In this document: piece after piece, positions 1-11,863 of the stretch
Layout: each line of letters begins with the position of its first letter
How positions within the stretch are numbered: position 1 is the stretch's first letter
Source of the DNA: Gonocerus acuteangulatus
Lineage: Eukaryota; Arthropoda; Insecta; Hemiptera; Coreidae
Length of the DNA stretch: 64,000 nucleotides
Direction: 5' to 3'
Assembly (NCBI GenBank): GCA_946811695.1
Contig: OX328125.1
Span: 44,780,586-44,844,585, forward strand
The notes under the pieces: generated by a model
What the model was told of the DNA's origin: nothing
Database searches by the model: none
The model's input: the letters and a program-made list of their open reading frames with translations, nothing else
Program-made: the position numbers and the translations under genes

Positions 1-584
1 CACATCTAATGCATAATATTCACTTAAAATGACTCACTCAAACCAAAATATGTTGTAGTACTTGAAACGATAAGAGATTTGTAGTTTTTTTTTTTTTTTA
101 AACGACCGCAATTTTGTTTTTAACATCCTTTATTCAACAATTTCATGACAATGTATTCTCCCATAGCCATGTCCTTCATCATAATCGAGTAATAGTACAG
201 AATGAGAAACTACATTTAAAAATTATATATGAAATAATTCTTTCAATCGAATTTTAAAAAGATTTGCAATTTAAAAATAATTCCTTCTTAATAAACAGCT
301 GTACTCAACTGTTACACGTTTTCCAGATTTAAATTTATTATCTGATATATACTAACAGTCCAGGAAAATTAAAATTGGTTTTTGTGTATATTTATTGATT
401 ATACTGTTTGAAAGTATACATAGAATGTCTATTTGATTAGTTTGTGAAGGTTTTTATTGTGTCACTAGTAAGAAATTAATTTTATTAAAACAATTGTGTA
501 CTTGGTGTTCAAATGTGTATACTAAATAAATTTATTTATTATGTGTCTATTATGTGAATTTAAATGACTATGTAAATACGTACA
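1..584. other. AT-rich non-coding DNA, nothing recognised
   Basis: No open reading frame with protein-like composition, no RNA gene and no terminal repeat was recognised here. It is AT-rich with short poly-T and poly-A runs. Confidence 0.5.
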
Positions 585-1433
585 TTCAAAAACAAAAGTC
601 TACATACACCTGAAAAGAAATTCAATCGGAAATAAGGAAGCATGGGTAAAATATGAAAAAATAATAGAATTTAGTGCACAGCCTTATATTAATTCTGTCT
701 GACAATAACAACACATTTGTTTAAAAAAAAAAATAATAATAAATTAATTGAATTAGGAAAACTCAAAAATCGAGAGGAACAAAAGTCAACATACACGAGA
801 AAAAAACGCACAAAAATGATTGATTTTGAAATTCAGTACTTTGTTGCTCCTTCTTTGGTTGGAATCAGACCAGTAAGTCTTCAAGGCATAGAATGGACAA
901 GATTTTAGGCAACATTTGGAGCTATTTTATTCCATTACATCACTCGCAAACTTTTCAAGTATTTTCTGTTTTATGCTTTGAAATATTCTTAATGTGACTC
1001 AATAAATGCTTGATTGGGTGGCTGAGGAGGGGTATACAACTGTCGGGATGTGTTATAGAGCAGCCCTTCCCTCACAAGTTGAGCAGTATGCATCGGATCA
1101 TTATCCTGTTGGAAATCCAATTACTTCCCAAACCTGCCTTTTCTACAGATGGTTTTAAATAAAGTCTTAGAATGTCCACATAGTCAAATCTATCCACAGT
1201 TTTCTCTGAAAGCCCTTCTTTGAAAAAATTAATAACAATTTTTCGTTCTACTATGGGAATTACTTTCTGAGTCGAACTCAACTTAAAAAAATGAACTTCA
1301 ATTTATAAATAATTTAAGGACTTGTAATTTTCATTACGTTTTACTCTGACCAAATGAATGACACAGAACTGGATACAACATTATACTAATCCTTATTCAA
1401 TTCTGTCTCTGCCCGTGTATGTTGACTTTGAAC
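585..1433 (-). mobile_element. Tc1/mariner-like transposon relic
   Basis: The motif AAAAGTCWACATACAC occurs near 593 and again near 783, and its inverted counterpart (GTGTATGTTGACTTT) lies near 1404-1420, an arrangement like the IR/DR ends of Tc1-type transposons. Between them the minus strand encodes a broken transposase. One frame gives the run around DYVDILR and LKPSVEKAGLG, and another frame gives FQQDNDP-x-HTA (about 1114 down to 1090), the signature around the second Asp of the DDE/D triad in Tc1-like enzymes. Both a frameshift and a missing N-terminus make it non-functional. The outer boundaries are approximate. Confidence 0.7.
1018..1281 (-). pseudogene. Tc1-like transposase fragment, frameshifted
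   Basis: Minus-strand coding relic. Residues reading VDRFDYVDILR...LKPSVEKAGLG are followed, after a one-base frame change near 1114, by FQQDND and HTAQLVR. In intact Tc1-like transposases these two blocks are contiguous and carry the second catalytic Asp. Downstream the frame degenerates before the third catalytic acidic residue. No start codon or DNA-binding N-terminus is present. Confidence 0.7.
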
Positions 1434-1727
1434 GAGGGGCAACTAGGTTTTCTAGGCTCCCAGCTATAAAATAAACATTAGCTAAATATTTTTATATATG
1501 CAATAGCATCTCAACACTAATCCTCCTCAGAATGAAATAATATTTTTTATTGAAAACCTCTATTTAGTATAAACTTGTTAAGTGTATATAGGCTTTTGTT
1601 TTTAAAAACAAAACAATTTACATTCCTAAATACTGTTAGTAATATTTATTTTTTTATTCTTAAATATAATTTGAATTAAATTTGTTTCCCTTTAAAAAAA
1701 TAAAATAAAATAAAATAAATAGCAAAT

Positions 1728-1938
1728 TCGATTAGAGCCTTCTGCTCAAATTCAGGAACATAAATATGCTTTAGGACCCCCCCCCCCAACAAACCTAGAT
1801 AATGTACTCTATCACATACAGTCTTCTTTTTCGTACATGGTCACTGTGGATGCGCAAACGCCAGCGAACACTTCTTTGTAACGCTTTTTTGTAACTTTTT
1901 TTTCAGTTTAGTCATCACTAAAGCATATTTATGCTTAA
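1728..1938. mobile_element. MITE with CATAAATATGCTTTAG inverted ends
   Basis: CATAAATATGCTTTAG near 1758-1773 is matched in inverted orientation by CTAAAGCATATTTATG near 1918-1933. The flanking text (AGAGCCTTCTGCTCAAATTCAGGAACAT) and the internal block (CAGTCTTCTTTTTCGTACATGG...GCGCAAACGCCAGCG) recur at 18781-19294, where the internal block is expanded in tandem. Confidence 0.6.
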
Positions 1939-2961
1939 AAAAATAAAATTTAAAAAAAAACAGAAAGAGGTTTCCATTTGTTTTGGGGGAGGATTGTCAA
2001 GCTGGATGGAGAAGATCGACAAAGGGAATAAAAATGTTAAAAATTATTAAAAAATGTTAATGTTGTGTTAATTGTAGCATATCACTGAAGAAATCTTCCG
2101 AACAGAATAAATTAAAAACAAAATATTGTTAAATTTGTTGGTAATTTTTTCTTCTCTATAGTAATTAGATATGTTTTTGAATTCAAACTTGAGATCAAAC
2201 CTTTTTTTATATGTATTAACTATTGCTGGTGAGTTTATTTTAACTTGAGTCAATAGTAGGGCTAAGAAACTAACAATTGCTTGATTTTAGCAGTTAAGCT
2301 TTCTCATGAGACATGTATATTTTTTTCTAGTCCTTTTCCAATAATTTACAACTTACTGAATCAATTTCTTATAAATACTCGACTTTATTTACAATAGCTT
2401 CTCCACTATTAACGCAATCAATTATAAACTCTGAATATTATTAAAAGATTGCTCAATAACGATGAATACATTCCTCCACATTTACTATGAATTAAGAAGG
2501 CATATGTACAACTCTTGTACTGAAATTTCATTTTGCCAAATTTCTCTAAATTATATCAGACATAAACATTGATATAAAAATTTCCTAAAAACCATAAATC
2601 AATAACTTTGAGTAAAGCCTTGTGTATACATAATTAAAATATATCTACTGCATACACATACATAATATAAATAAACAAAAATACACACATTTATATTGTA
2701 TATTGTATTGTAAGGAAAAAAAGAAAATTCTTCTCTAGAAAATAAACACCTTCTTACTTCCTCAAATATGAGGAGATGTTTCCCCAACATAAAAATAGAT
2801 TTAATTTATAAAATGTTGCATGTAGTTTATTCAAGAAGAAAGCTCTGAAGTGTTTTTTTTTTTTTTATTCTAAGAAATTGTTGTGCCTTCAAATAATGTT
2901 TTAATCTGACCACGAGTTATTTCTCTATTAACTCAAAACACTTTAAAAGGGAGTATATTGA

Positions 2962-3150
2962 TGACTTGGAATCCCAGTGGCCATGAGTGCTAAGGTGTGA
3001 GCACTATGTAACTAAGGTCGTGGGTTCGACTCCCACTAGGGGTGATGGCTTTTCTTTCAAAAAAAGAAAAGGGATCATCCCTATCCTGGCTAGAAATGGG
3101 TGGTAACCTGTAGATAATCCGTCTGTAAAATCGTTGTTATTTATAACTGG
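2962..3150 (+). mobile_element. tRNA-derived SINE, family C
   Basis: A tRNA-like head contains a good B-box (GGTTCGACTCC, near 3024) and an A-box-like stretch about 50 bp upstream. It is followed by a unique body ending CCTGTAGATAATCC. The body recurs around 57145-57255 with the same GGCAACCTGTAGATAATCC block, which makes it a dispersed family rather than a single tRNA pseudogene. Confidence 0.6.
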
Positions 3151-3348
3151 ACATAAAAATTTAAAATACAATATTGATGAATTTATAAATCAATTTCAAA
3201 TCAATATAATCAATCACAAGTTAGCTATAAAATAAAATTGTCATAAATTCCAAGAGCATAGAAACTAAGTATCTTAACTATGATATTTCCTGCTGGTTTG
3301 AGGTTCAGTCAAGGGTTCCTATAAACAAATACCCTCTAAAATGGGCAT

Positions 3349-3560
3349 AAATAAGAAATAATTTCGGGGGGTGGGATGTATGGAATACTAACAATCTAGA
3401 ACTTGGAATAGTTAGCCAACTAAAACACAATTACACCCAAATAAAATTATTTTTTCTGAACTAAGTGATCTTATTTAATTTATTTTTAAGGTTTCGATGA
3501 CACATTTTTACCAATTTAAGCAAAATTTGGGGGGGCTGCAGCCCCCGCCCTGCCTAAAAT
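3349..3560 (+). mobile_element. Short dispersed repeat with G-rich/C-rich ends (copy 1)
   Basis: This block starts AATAATTTCGGGGGG and continues through ATACTAACAATCTAGAACTTGG and AACTAAGTGATCTTATTTA to an AAAATTTGGGGGGG end. It recurs inverted at 29690-29915. Partial relatives with the AATAATTTCGGGGG...CTGGGAGC terminus are at about 5095, 12205 and 28330-28442. It is probably a non-autonomous DNA element; the class is unknown. Confidence 0.6.
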
Positions 3561-4048
3561 ACGCCTATGCACTCTTGCTTGATATACTTTATTTAACCCA
3601 AATTGTAAGCTATCATTACAGCATAAAAAAGATAGTGGCTTTTCTTGGTAGAGAACAGACCTTACCGGATAGTTCAGTTTTAAAACACATAGTAATATAT
3701 AAAAATTGTATGTCTAGTTTCAATACATCACTGCCTGCAGCATTAAAAATAATTGATATAAATAATTTATTTGAATGTTAATGTCCATTATTATTAACTA
3801 AGAATTTTGGGACTGGTTATCCATAGGATATGTTTTCCTGTTTTTTTGGTAGTTACCTCAAGATTTTACGATCTATAATGTTCTCCTGATGACTTGTGAA
3901 AATTCAATATGGTAAATAAGACTTAAAGATCAAGTCTCAAAGATTTATTCCTGTGTATTGTTTAATAAAATCACTCAAATAGCTTATAGTAGAGAATATC
4001 GGTTCTCAATAACTTCTGACTTTAGTTATTGAAAAATACATAGTAGAA

Positions 4049-4213
4049 GGGTCTTCCGGTGGTCTAGTGGCCAACACCATGGATTCTCGTGTGGAAGATG
4101 AGGGTTCAAGTCCCACCTGCAGCAGGAATTTTCTCATCTACCGGCGCAATGAGAAATTCCCCGCTGCACCATGGATATTGGCGCTCATGGGCCAGACATC
4201 AGAAAAAAAAAAA
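4049..4213 (+). mobile_element. tRNA-derived SINE, family A (copy 1)
   Basis: The tRNA-like head has A-box text GGTCTAGTGGCCAACACC and B-box GGTTCAAGTCC, followed by an AGCAGGAATTTTCTCATC body, a tail GGCGCTCATGGGCCAGACATC and a short poly-A. Further copies lie on the minus strand at 17170-17347 and 34529-34748. The tail resembles the 3' end of the LINE at 43789-50009. Confidence 0.75.
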
Positions 4214-5393
4214 TATCAATTAAAAAGCCTTAGCATACACTAGAAGCTGTCATACAAACCCGGTTTTCCAATTACAAGAGAATTATTTTCTTCTGAGCTA
4301 TGTTTGACCTAGCAATACTTTGTTTTGACCTACCAACTAGTTTTCTTTTGCTTTCGACTTATAACCACAATTTCCCCTTTTATACTGGTCAAAAGACTTT
4401 TATTAAATTAAATTTATTAAATGTAATTAAGATTATCATGTTTTTTTTTTCTATGTCATTCAATGTTTTTATGAGCTAATATTAATGGATTTCTTTTTAT
4501 GAAAGATGTACTTATGAATACTTTAAATGAAAATAAATATATGAAAAATTGTACAATGAAAAATTAAACAGGAAAAATTGAGCATAAATTAATATTTTAG
4601 TATTATTACCTCTTGCAAAGCTCCTAAGATTTTATCATGCTAGAACGGTGTGTGCCCACAAATAAAAATGCTTCTACTAAATAAAAAAAAAATCCTGTAA
4701 ATTATTTTCTTAGAATGACTATTTTTAATTAACTAATTTTTCATTCAGACATAATGCCAATTCCATCAATGATATTTTTTTTCAGTGAAATTCATTTGGT
4801 AGGAAACGATATTTCATACTAGTGGCAGTCAAGTCTACCTTTCAAGCAGCACATCTGGTAAGCAATTTATTTTTCCATTTCCTGATTGTTCAGCAAGTAA
4901 GTAGATTATTTTACTATATATTGATAGTATCTAAACAATTTAGTTTTATGGGATGGTAGAAGCTGATAATTATTCATGTTTTGTTTTTGCAAACTCATAT
5001 TTGGCCATCCCAATGTAATGAATATAACTTTAGCTCATTTAATTTAATAAAAAAGAAAAAAAAAAAAAGAAGAAAAATGGGGCTTATATATAAAATAATT
5101 TCGGGGGAGGGGGCTGGGAGCACCGGGTATTTTGGGGGTAGGGACAATTTTCAATATATTAGTGTAAAATGGAGAGTTTTTAGGTCCTATGGATACCTAG
5201 TATCTTCCTCTGAAGTTAGGCTACTAGCCTTTCCTAGTTGTTGGTAAGTCCTCATCACCTGTTTCGGCTGGGTTATCACCCAGTACATCGTAGTATATTA
5301 GATACCTACTGTCAAATGTGCGTTTAGGAGCGTGTAAGTGAAATTATATCTTTATCAACCTCCTGTGTTTGATTTCACAAACACAGTTCTCAT

Positions 5394-5468
5394 TTAGTGT
5401 GTTTCATCCCTCCTTATATAGGGAGAAAATTTTGAGGTTGACCTTATGACCACAAACTAGATTTATAA

Positions 5469-5528
<60 letters not shown>

Positions 5529-6406
5529 GTTTGGTCTGTAGCTGCCCCAAAAATGGTTCGATTTTGATGAAATTTAGTAAAAAAATGCTTCGTCTAATTC
5601 AAAAGGTCAAGTTTGTTAACCAGTAGACTCCGTCCATCGGAACACGGTTTTTGGGGCGTTTATGTTTTATGCTTGCATGTACACTTTTTATATGTTCTCT
5701 AAGGTAGGAGATAAAATGATAACAATTTTATGGCGGTATCTGTAACTGGATATGCGAAATATTGGTACTACTAATTATCGGTTTGGGTTCCTGGCGTTTC
5801 ACATTCTCTCAAACCAAGTTATTTAAATTTTAGTTTCTATCGTAGTAAGGAAGTATTAAAAGAAAAAAAATTGTTTATTAAAAGACAGGAAACGTTTGGG
5901 ATATTCGTATATTTTCTTTAATAACTCGAAAACGGTTGGAAAACCGTGGTGATGGAAACCTTCATTCGATAGATTACTGAATTCTATACAGGGGCATATA
6001 GGTTCAGTAGTAACTTTTGATGTGACGATGTCAATCGGAGAAATAACTGCTTAAAACTTCCAAAGTGTTAGTTTACTTGATTTAAACGGTTCTTTGTGTT
6101 GGAATTTCTGTTCTTTATTGCTTGTCGTTTTTAATATTAATTTTCCCGCGATACAAGATAAGTGAAATTTGAAACAATTTTTGCTTGTTTGTCATAAATC
6201 TTTCCGAGTGGAAGTCGTAGAGGCCGAGTGAGGAATTTCCGCTACTGTAAGTTAATGGCGTATAAAACATTTTTTTCAAAATTTCAATTGAGTAGGAGTT
6301 TTAGTTTTTGACATGTTAACAACATTTATTCCAGGCTTTCCAAATGACACTAGGCATAAGAACGTTATGGAAACGCACTAAGATGACGCAGTTCCTGCGA
6401 GTGGGA
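5394..6406 (-). mobile_element. (TA)n-bearing hairpin-ended repeat, Helitron-like candidate (copy 1)
   Basis: Read on the minus strand it begins TCCCACTCGCAGGAACTGCGTCATCTTAG-like and ends in a GGGA/TCCC hairpin followed by CACTAA. It shares these ends and internal text (GAAATTT, a CGGAACA block, and a 58-bp (TA)n at about 5470-5526) with copies at 15358-16507, 51350-52282, 57593-58828 and 61419-62658, plus fragments at about 9060-9320, 18050-18418, 22133-22450 and 24490-24720. The 5'-TC, the 3' hairpin and the CTAA end suggest a Helitron, but the flanking A/T insertion signature is not consistent. Confidence 0.55.
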
Positions 6407-6502
6407 AGTGTTTTGTTTAAGAATAAAAATAAAAAATAATATCCTCAGGATATAACTAGTTTGAAGGATAATGTTACAGGTGTAAAAACAAAATACATTT
6501 TT

Positions 6503-6752
6503 CAAGGTAGGGATTGTCGGGGTTCGGTCACTGCTTCTTAATAAAACTACATATTACATTGAAAATGGTTTTATTGTGCCGACGTTTCGGCTTGAACTTC
6601 AAGCCTTCATCAGGGAGATGGGAAGGTTGAGAACTATACCTCACAGATGCGGGATCATTTCTGACAGTCAGTCAGACAATAAAACCATTTTCAATGTAAA
6701 ATGTAGTTTTATTAAGAAGCAATGACCGAACCCCGACAATCCCTACCTTGCA
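6503..6752. mobile_element. Palindromic (foldback) element with hammerhead-like core
   Basis: CAAGGTAGGGATTGTCGGGG at the left is repeated inverted as CCCCGACAATCCCTACCTTG at the right, with roughly 75-bp arms that include TTAATAAAACTACAT and AACCATTTTCAATG. A relative with a collapsed centre is at about 24145-24260. The interior minus strand holds a CTGATGA...GAAAC core (see the separate entry). Confidence 0.7.
6579..6614 (-). ncRNA. Hammerhead-ribozyme-like motif (H1)
   Basis: On the minus strand the order is CTGATGA, one extra A, an 8-bp perfect stem (GGCTTGAA/TTCAAGCC), then GAAAC and GTC. CUGANGA, helix II, GAAA and NUH are the conserved parts of hammerhead ribozymes. ACGT between GAA and C is self-complementary, as expected if helix III forms between two molecules. 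The extra A between core and helix II, and a helix I of only about two pairs, weaken the case. Self-cleavage is inference. Confidence 0.4.
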
Positions 6753-7327
6753 TCATCAACGGTCAACTATCTCCTCTCAATAAAATACATTTTTGTTTCA
6801 AAATGGAACCTTTGACGTAGAATACAATAATGCAGGATGAGCAGTCTTCTCAATACAATCAAAACAGATTTGCGATGTGTAAAAAGCAGCTAACATATTG
6901 CCACAGCTGAGCAATCATGTGTAAACATGTTAAAATTTCATTGTTTCAAGTTACTATGCATGAAATTATTCCTTTGTTTTGTCAACAGCTGTCTAAATAG
7001 TAACAATACGCCATCGTAGCTAGAATTAATAATATTAGTGTGGTAAATACTCTGCCACTCAACCCAATTTTTAGCGTGTTTCCTTCCTCTCTATAGGGGG
7101 CAACATCGCTCATCAAGTCGATCAAATTTGCATTTCCACATTTACCGTAAAATGAGATTGTGTGTACTTATAAAACTACTCGCGAAAACTGTGAGAAATT
7201 GTTTTTGTCGTTGTATTTCGTGTTCACTTTAGAATCACCGGAAGCCGAGAATCAGAGGCAGTAGGTTTATCTTGTTTTCTGTGTTTTACATGATATTCAT
7301 TTCATGAGGGTTATAAGCCGAATGTAC

Positions 7328-7791
7328 CAGGGCCGCCACATCTCAGAGCCGGGCCCGGGACAAGACCTCGAGCCCCTAGTTCTCAGAGCCGAGCCCCCAT
7401 TTCTCAGAGCCAAACTGAACATTCTAGTACTTTGCTATAGGACCTTGGACATTTTAAAATTATTTTCATCTTGAGTTTTGAGCTAAATGAGAATAAAAGC
7501 TGACAATCGGTACAGCAAAGGTCACTTTCGGTACTTGTAGTTTTATTACGACTCCTAATGAATTACATATACTATTCTGGGAATGCACTTGTTTTGTCAT
7601 TTGTGTACAAAAAAAATATAGATCCAATTAAAATAAATATAGGCTAAGCCCGTCTATATTTCTAAGCCCCATTCTTTTTCCAAGCTCATAACCTATACAT
7701 TTTTTCCAACTAGGGAGGCCCGGCCCGGGCCCTCACGGCGCCCAGGCCTGAGACAACAGTACCCGGCTGTCTCCCCCATGTGGCGGCCCTG
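7328..7791. mobile_element. hAT-type MITE (copy 1)
   Basis: Terminal inverted repeats are CAGGGCCGCCACAT at the left and ATGTGGCGGCCCTG at the right. It is flanked by 8-bp duplications GAATGTAC (7320-7327) and GAAGGTAC (7792-7799), 7 of 8 identical. The CAGGG termini and 8-bp duplication fit the hAT superfamily. The body is non-coding. Homologous copies are at 31894-32322 and 63113-63535. Confidence 0.85.
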
Positions 7792-7958
7792 GAAGGTACA
7801 CCAGGATCAACGGAATACTTAAGTCTCCAGAAGACACCATTGTAAGCTAAAAAGATTAGTTTTAAATGAGATCTTACAATCCAATGCTGTGAAAGTAATG
7901 TCTATGTTTTGGCTACGTATACTTAGCAATTAATTTAAATCGTATGATTCGTGAAAGT

Positions 7959-8134
7959 TTTTTTTTTTTTTTTTTTGTTACAGCATCTCGACGTCTTTGC
8001 CATAGGCTGCCACCCATCGTAAACACCCATTGTGTAGTAGGGAATGTTTTAAGTCAACCTACCATAGGCGAGATTCAAACCCACATTTCTCGCATGTGGA
8101 TCCTCTGTGCTAGCTAGTTCACCAAGAGGAAACC
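7959..8134 (-). mobile_element. tRNA-derived SINE, family B
   Basis: On the minus strand a tRNA-like head begins GGTTTCCTCTTGGTGAACTA, with A-box-like TGGTGAACTAGC and B-box GGTTTGAATCTC. It runs through a body to a tail containing TATGGC, GTCGA and GATGC, and a poly-A (poly-T at 7959-7976 on plus). The tail is weakly similar to that of family A and of the LINE at 43789-50009. Confidence 0.6.
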
Positions 8135-8685
8135 CTCGTCGTTGTATTATTTCACATTGTGGCTGTTTTTATTGTAAGTGGATTAATTAATTGTCTATTG
8201 CCTTAACTAGCCGACACGAATATATTAAACATATAGTACGTAAATACTTTCAGTAGCAAAATGGAGATTGGTTTTTGCTTGTTAAAAGTCATTTTTAAGA
8301 ACTAGGAAAATTCGTGAGAAAGTTTATCGGGACTGCTGGTTTTTCCCAGCGCTCAAAATATAACTTTTCTTAATGATTTTGTTTCAGTATTTATTTAAAT
8401 TTTGGATGCCCACCAATGGGTAACGTGTGTTTTTTCCCCGAAACAGACTATCACTTATTCTCAAGGTGACCTCTGGTGAATCTGAATTGGACAATATTGG
8501 CCATAAATAATGAAAAACAACAGACTTCGATTTGAACTTTGGTTTGGTTGAAATTTCGTTGAATTTGATCGAATATTATTTCAAGCAGCGATGGATGATG
8601 CGGATACGGATCTTATCCGTAAGCCGTCTCGACCCAATTCACATAAGGCTACTGACCATTAACCGGTGTCTGCCTCCTGTTGCAG

Positions 8686-8965
8686 GAAGGCATCGAGATC
8701 CTCAAGAGAGTAGGGGAACAGTAGACTGCCCCCCACTAGAGAGAAGTCAACTCCAGCCAGCAGTACTGTGCGAGATGAAGAGCTTGGCGGTGCTCTGTCT
8801 CTCTGTCGGAGCTGCTCTAGCCGTCGTGGCTCCGTACAAGGGATACTCGGGGCTAAGGGCTAGGAATGACTCAACGAGGATAGTGTATTACCACGATCAG
8901 GCGGTAGCGGTCGTGGAGATCGGCAAGAAGAGAGAGCTATTCAACTGCGAGATCATCGAAGTCAA
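8686..8965 (+). other. First coding exon of the sPLA2 gene including its 5' UTR
   Basis: A strong splice acceptor (polypyrimidine TGCCTCCTGTTGCAG ending at 8685, with CTGAC upstream) precedes the ATG at 8775, so the 5' UTR is probably split and an untranslated exon lies upstream. The exon ends at a GTGAGT donor at 8966. Which upstream sequence supplies the cap site is not visible. Confidence 0.55.
8775..8965 (+). CDS. Secretory phospholipase A2 (group III-like), coding exon 1: signal peptide and N-terminus
   Basis: Encodes residues 1-63 plus two bases of codon 64 of a 236-residue secreted PLA2, a family that hydrolyses the sn-2 ester of phospholipids using calcium. The start is the ATG at 8775. 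It opens a classic signal peptide (MKSL, then a Leu/Ala/Val-rich core to about residue 18). An in-frame ATG at 8532 would bury that signal, so it was rejected. The pro-region after it has an N-glycosylation sequon (NDS, residue 31) and a region ending FNCEIIEV before the donor. The exon ends in phase 2 at AA|GTGAGT and joins the exon at 33579 to give an Asn codon. The signal peptide is seen in the sequence; secretion is inferred. Confidence 0.8.
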
Positions 8966-9059
8966 GTGAGTAACATTACGTATTTTTTTTTTACCAAAAG
9001 GACATAAAAATATGGAAGTAGATAATATCCATAACCAATGCCAATTCACTAAATACAAA

Positions 9060-9320
9060 CAAATTCACTCTTTTAATTTTTTGTCACTTTCCCAAGGAAT
9101 GAAAAAAGTTTTAATAAATTCGTTCAAATCTTCATCGATCCTGCCTACTAGATACCAAAAATGAACTCCCTTAAAATGTAAAAAGTCAACAAGATAGCTG
9201 TGACAATGTCCCTTCACCACGAAACTTGGTATAAGAGCATAGCATTTCAATAAGGAACGATTGGTTCGTTAATCAGAAAAATCCATCCATCTCAAGGCGG
9301 GGGGGGTGAGCAAATAACTG
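9060..9320 (+). repeat. Fragment of the (TA)n-bearing hairpin-ended repeat family
   Basis: TTCAAATCTTCATCGATCCTGCC, a CACGAAACTTGGTATAAG block and the ATTGGTTCGTTAATC...GGGGGGG run match the text at 57650-57900 and 61480-61720. Neither terminus is kept. Confidence 0.6.
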
Positions 9321-10099
9321 ATATGCTTCTTTCTGCTGTGTTATCCCGTTGAAATTTTTTCGGTTCCCCTTTAAAAGAAAAAGTTTTTTTTGTTATATAT
9401 TTTCTTAAATTTCTCATACACGGTTAATAAATAGTTTTAGGAGCTACCTTCCTAATTTCACGGACTAGATCAGCTGTCACAAGACTCAACAGAAATATTC
9501 GACAAAATAGTGGAAACATTCAAGCATCCCTTATAATATTATAAATAATAATATTATAAACTTTACAATAACATTTAATATTTATATATAAAATAATAGT
9601 GATAAATGTAAAGCATAGAAATATATGTAAATATAAATTATAAAAGCCATAAATACAAAATATGTACTGAGTTATATATGCATGAAACTGTGGAAGAATG
9701 CATAACAATTGGTCATTAATAAATAAATAGGTAATTTAATAAATAAATTACAAATGAGTCAGAACAAATACACAGAAAAATTTTCAAAAACTTAGCCATT
9801 AAAAATCGAGTGCGGAACAGCCCCGTAGTTGATTTCCGAGACAAACCTTACCTAACCTAAATCATGGTGAGTGGAAAATATTTTCTACAAAATAGTTTCA
9901 GGTATTTTCCATATGACCCGCTCAGACGAAGAAATTTCTGAAGTGTTAATTTCTTGTCATTAAGGTGGAAACATTATGTGTAACTATCGAAAGCACAAAA
10001 AAGGATAATTTCCCATCCCGTTGTGTTCTAAGTCACAAAAAGGATAAGAAGCACGCTAAAATTACGCAGCATCTGCGTATCGGACGCTTGTTACTCTAT

Positions 10100-10134
<35 letters not shown>

Positions 10135-10599
10135 TAAAAAAAGAAAAGGAAAGTAACTAGGCTAATAAGTACCGACGACAAGAGAGGCCGGAGTAAGATT
10201 CTATTTATTAGGTACTTCGTATTCCCGCCAGATATCGGTTATTTACATAAGGAATGGATTCCATCCCTATTCAGGGCTCGTACTCGACAACGGGATATTT
10301 GAAATTCGTAGCCAGATAACAAGCGAGGAAAAGAAGGACATTACACAGTTCACGGCTTCGTTCTAAACACTGTCAGCATGTCAAATCTCATGGTGCATCG
10401 GCAATGTCAATCGAGATTCTATGAGCATTCGGTCTTTAAAGTTGTCAAACTTAGCACTTGGAATAAGTTAAGTTGTATATTGTCTACTAAGAAGAAGGTT
10501 ATGCTCGGTTGGTGTACCCTGTCAGTGTTGCCACCCAGTTGGACAATTTAATAATTAATAATGAAATGCAGATAGTAAGCAAGCAAAGCAAGAAATATA

Positions 10600-10712
10600 G
10601 CAATAAGATGTCAAGGAATGGTTGGGATTCGGCTAACAGGAAACGTCAGGTTTTCAGAAAAATCTGTATTTCGAAGGTTTCGACATCAGCTTTGGCAGCC
10701 TTCTTCAGCAAT
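10600..10712 (-). repeat. Fragment of foldback family with degenerate hammerhead-like core
   Basis: GTCAAGGAATGGTTGGGATTCGGCTAACAG and, on the minus strand, GCTGAAGAAGGCTGCCAAAG...GTCGAAAC match one arm of the palindrome at 35369-35822. The helix here is broken by substitutions. Confidence 0.55.
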
Positions 10713-11169
10713 AAATTCCCACTATATTCCTTATTCCTCTAGCTATAAGTGCCCCAATTATCCATGGTTATCGTGGTCTTAACCAGTCCCCTAGGCATTT
10801 AGTGATCAAGAAGGCTGCCAGAAGAATATTGAGAGTTTGGGCACAAAACAGTGTCAATATTAATTTTTAACAACATATTCTGCTTTAAATTCTCTTAATT
10901 TGGTTAACTTTCGTTACGTTTGTAGCCGTGAAGGGACATTGTTTCATTTTCTTGTGGACCCATTTGCTTACATAGTTTCATGATACTTAGACAGAATGTA
11001 CCTCCACTCAATAGTATTCAATGCAATGTTAAAGTATAAGGTAATACGGTGTCGACACATCGGAGAACCTCAAAATTACCAATATTCTATAATAATACAC
11101 TTATAATAATAATACAATAAAGCCAACAATCTAGAATAAATTAGGCATGGGTTTGCGTTTTTATCTCTC

Positions 11170-11350
11170 ATTTTCAAGTTGACACAACTCAAAAATCGGA
11201 GTTTTCAGTTATGACTACGAAAGGCATGGTAAACATCTCTTTATCAACCATGGAAACTGTATGTATCTAGCTACAGAGCTTGTAGACTAGAGGGTACTTC
11301 TGTCATCCTTCCTGTCTTAATGCTATGCCCGTTAGAAATACTAGCGCGTT
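11170..11350 (+). repeat. Relative of the nested palindrome at 28936-29175
   Basis: GACACAACTCAAAAATCGG, CATGGTAAACATCTCTTTATCAACCAT, GTATGTATCTAGCT, CTTCCTGTCTTAATGCTA and GAAATACTAGCGCG occur in the same order as in the copy at 28936-29175. Confidence 0.6.
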
Positions 11351-11820
11351 ATAGCTGTAAGGAGAAGGATATATTCCGATCCTGCCTTTTCTTGTAAGGT
11401 CGTTGTTATCCCATCCTTGATGATGTCTGTTAATCACCAAGGATGTGAAAACATATCCATTATGGTCTTCGATATCTTATCGGTCATCGTACTGCCATTA
11501 TTAAATCTTAGATACCACCAGGATGATCCTTGATAGTAAATCGTTGGTTGCACTGATAATATCTTTGATATAAGTTCGTTGTTCAAAAAGGTAAGAATCC
11601 AAACGAAAAATAATCTATGAATATATGAACTTTGTAACTCCGTACTAATAAATGACTAACCTAATCTATTATACTCTAAATCAATCCCATCGGATTTATT
11701 TACAAGTAAAGGCCGACTTTGAAACCAATCCTTACTTTGAACTAAAAAACAAAAAAAGTGTACCAAAACCAATAAAAACATTTGTAAGATGTACGCTAAA
11801 TCCTAATAAGAAAATTTGGT

Positions 11821-11863
<43 letters not shown>

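Noticed and set aside
3497..3781. 94-codon ORF whose second half looks protein-like (FLGREQTLPDSSVLKH)
   Set aside because: The first third lies in a dispersed repeat; I cannot place the remainder in any family and see no splice sites, so it may be an unknown transposon relic.
8532..8774. In-frame upstream ATG extending the sPLA2 protein
   Set aside because: It would place about 80 non-signal residues before a clear signal peptide, and a good splice acceptor at 8685 cuts through it.
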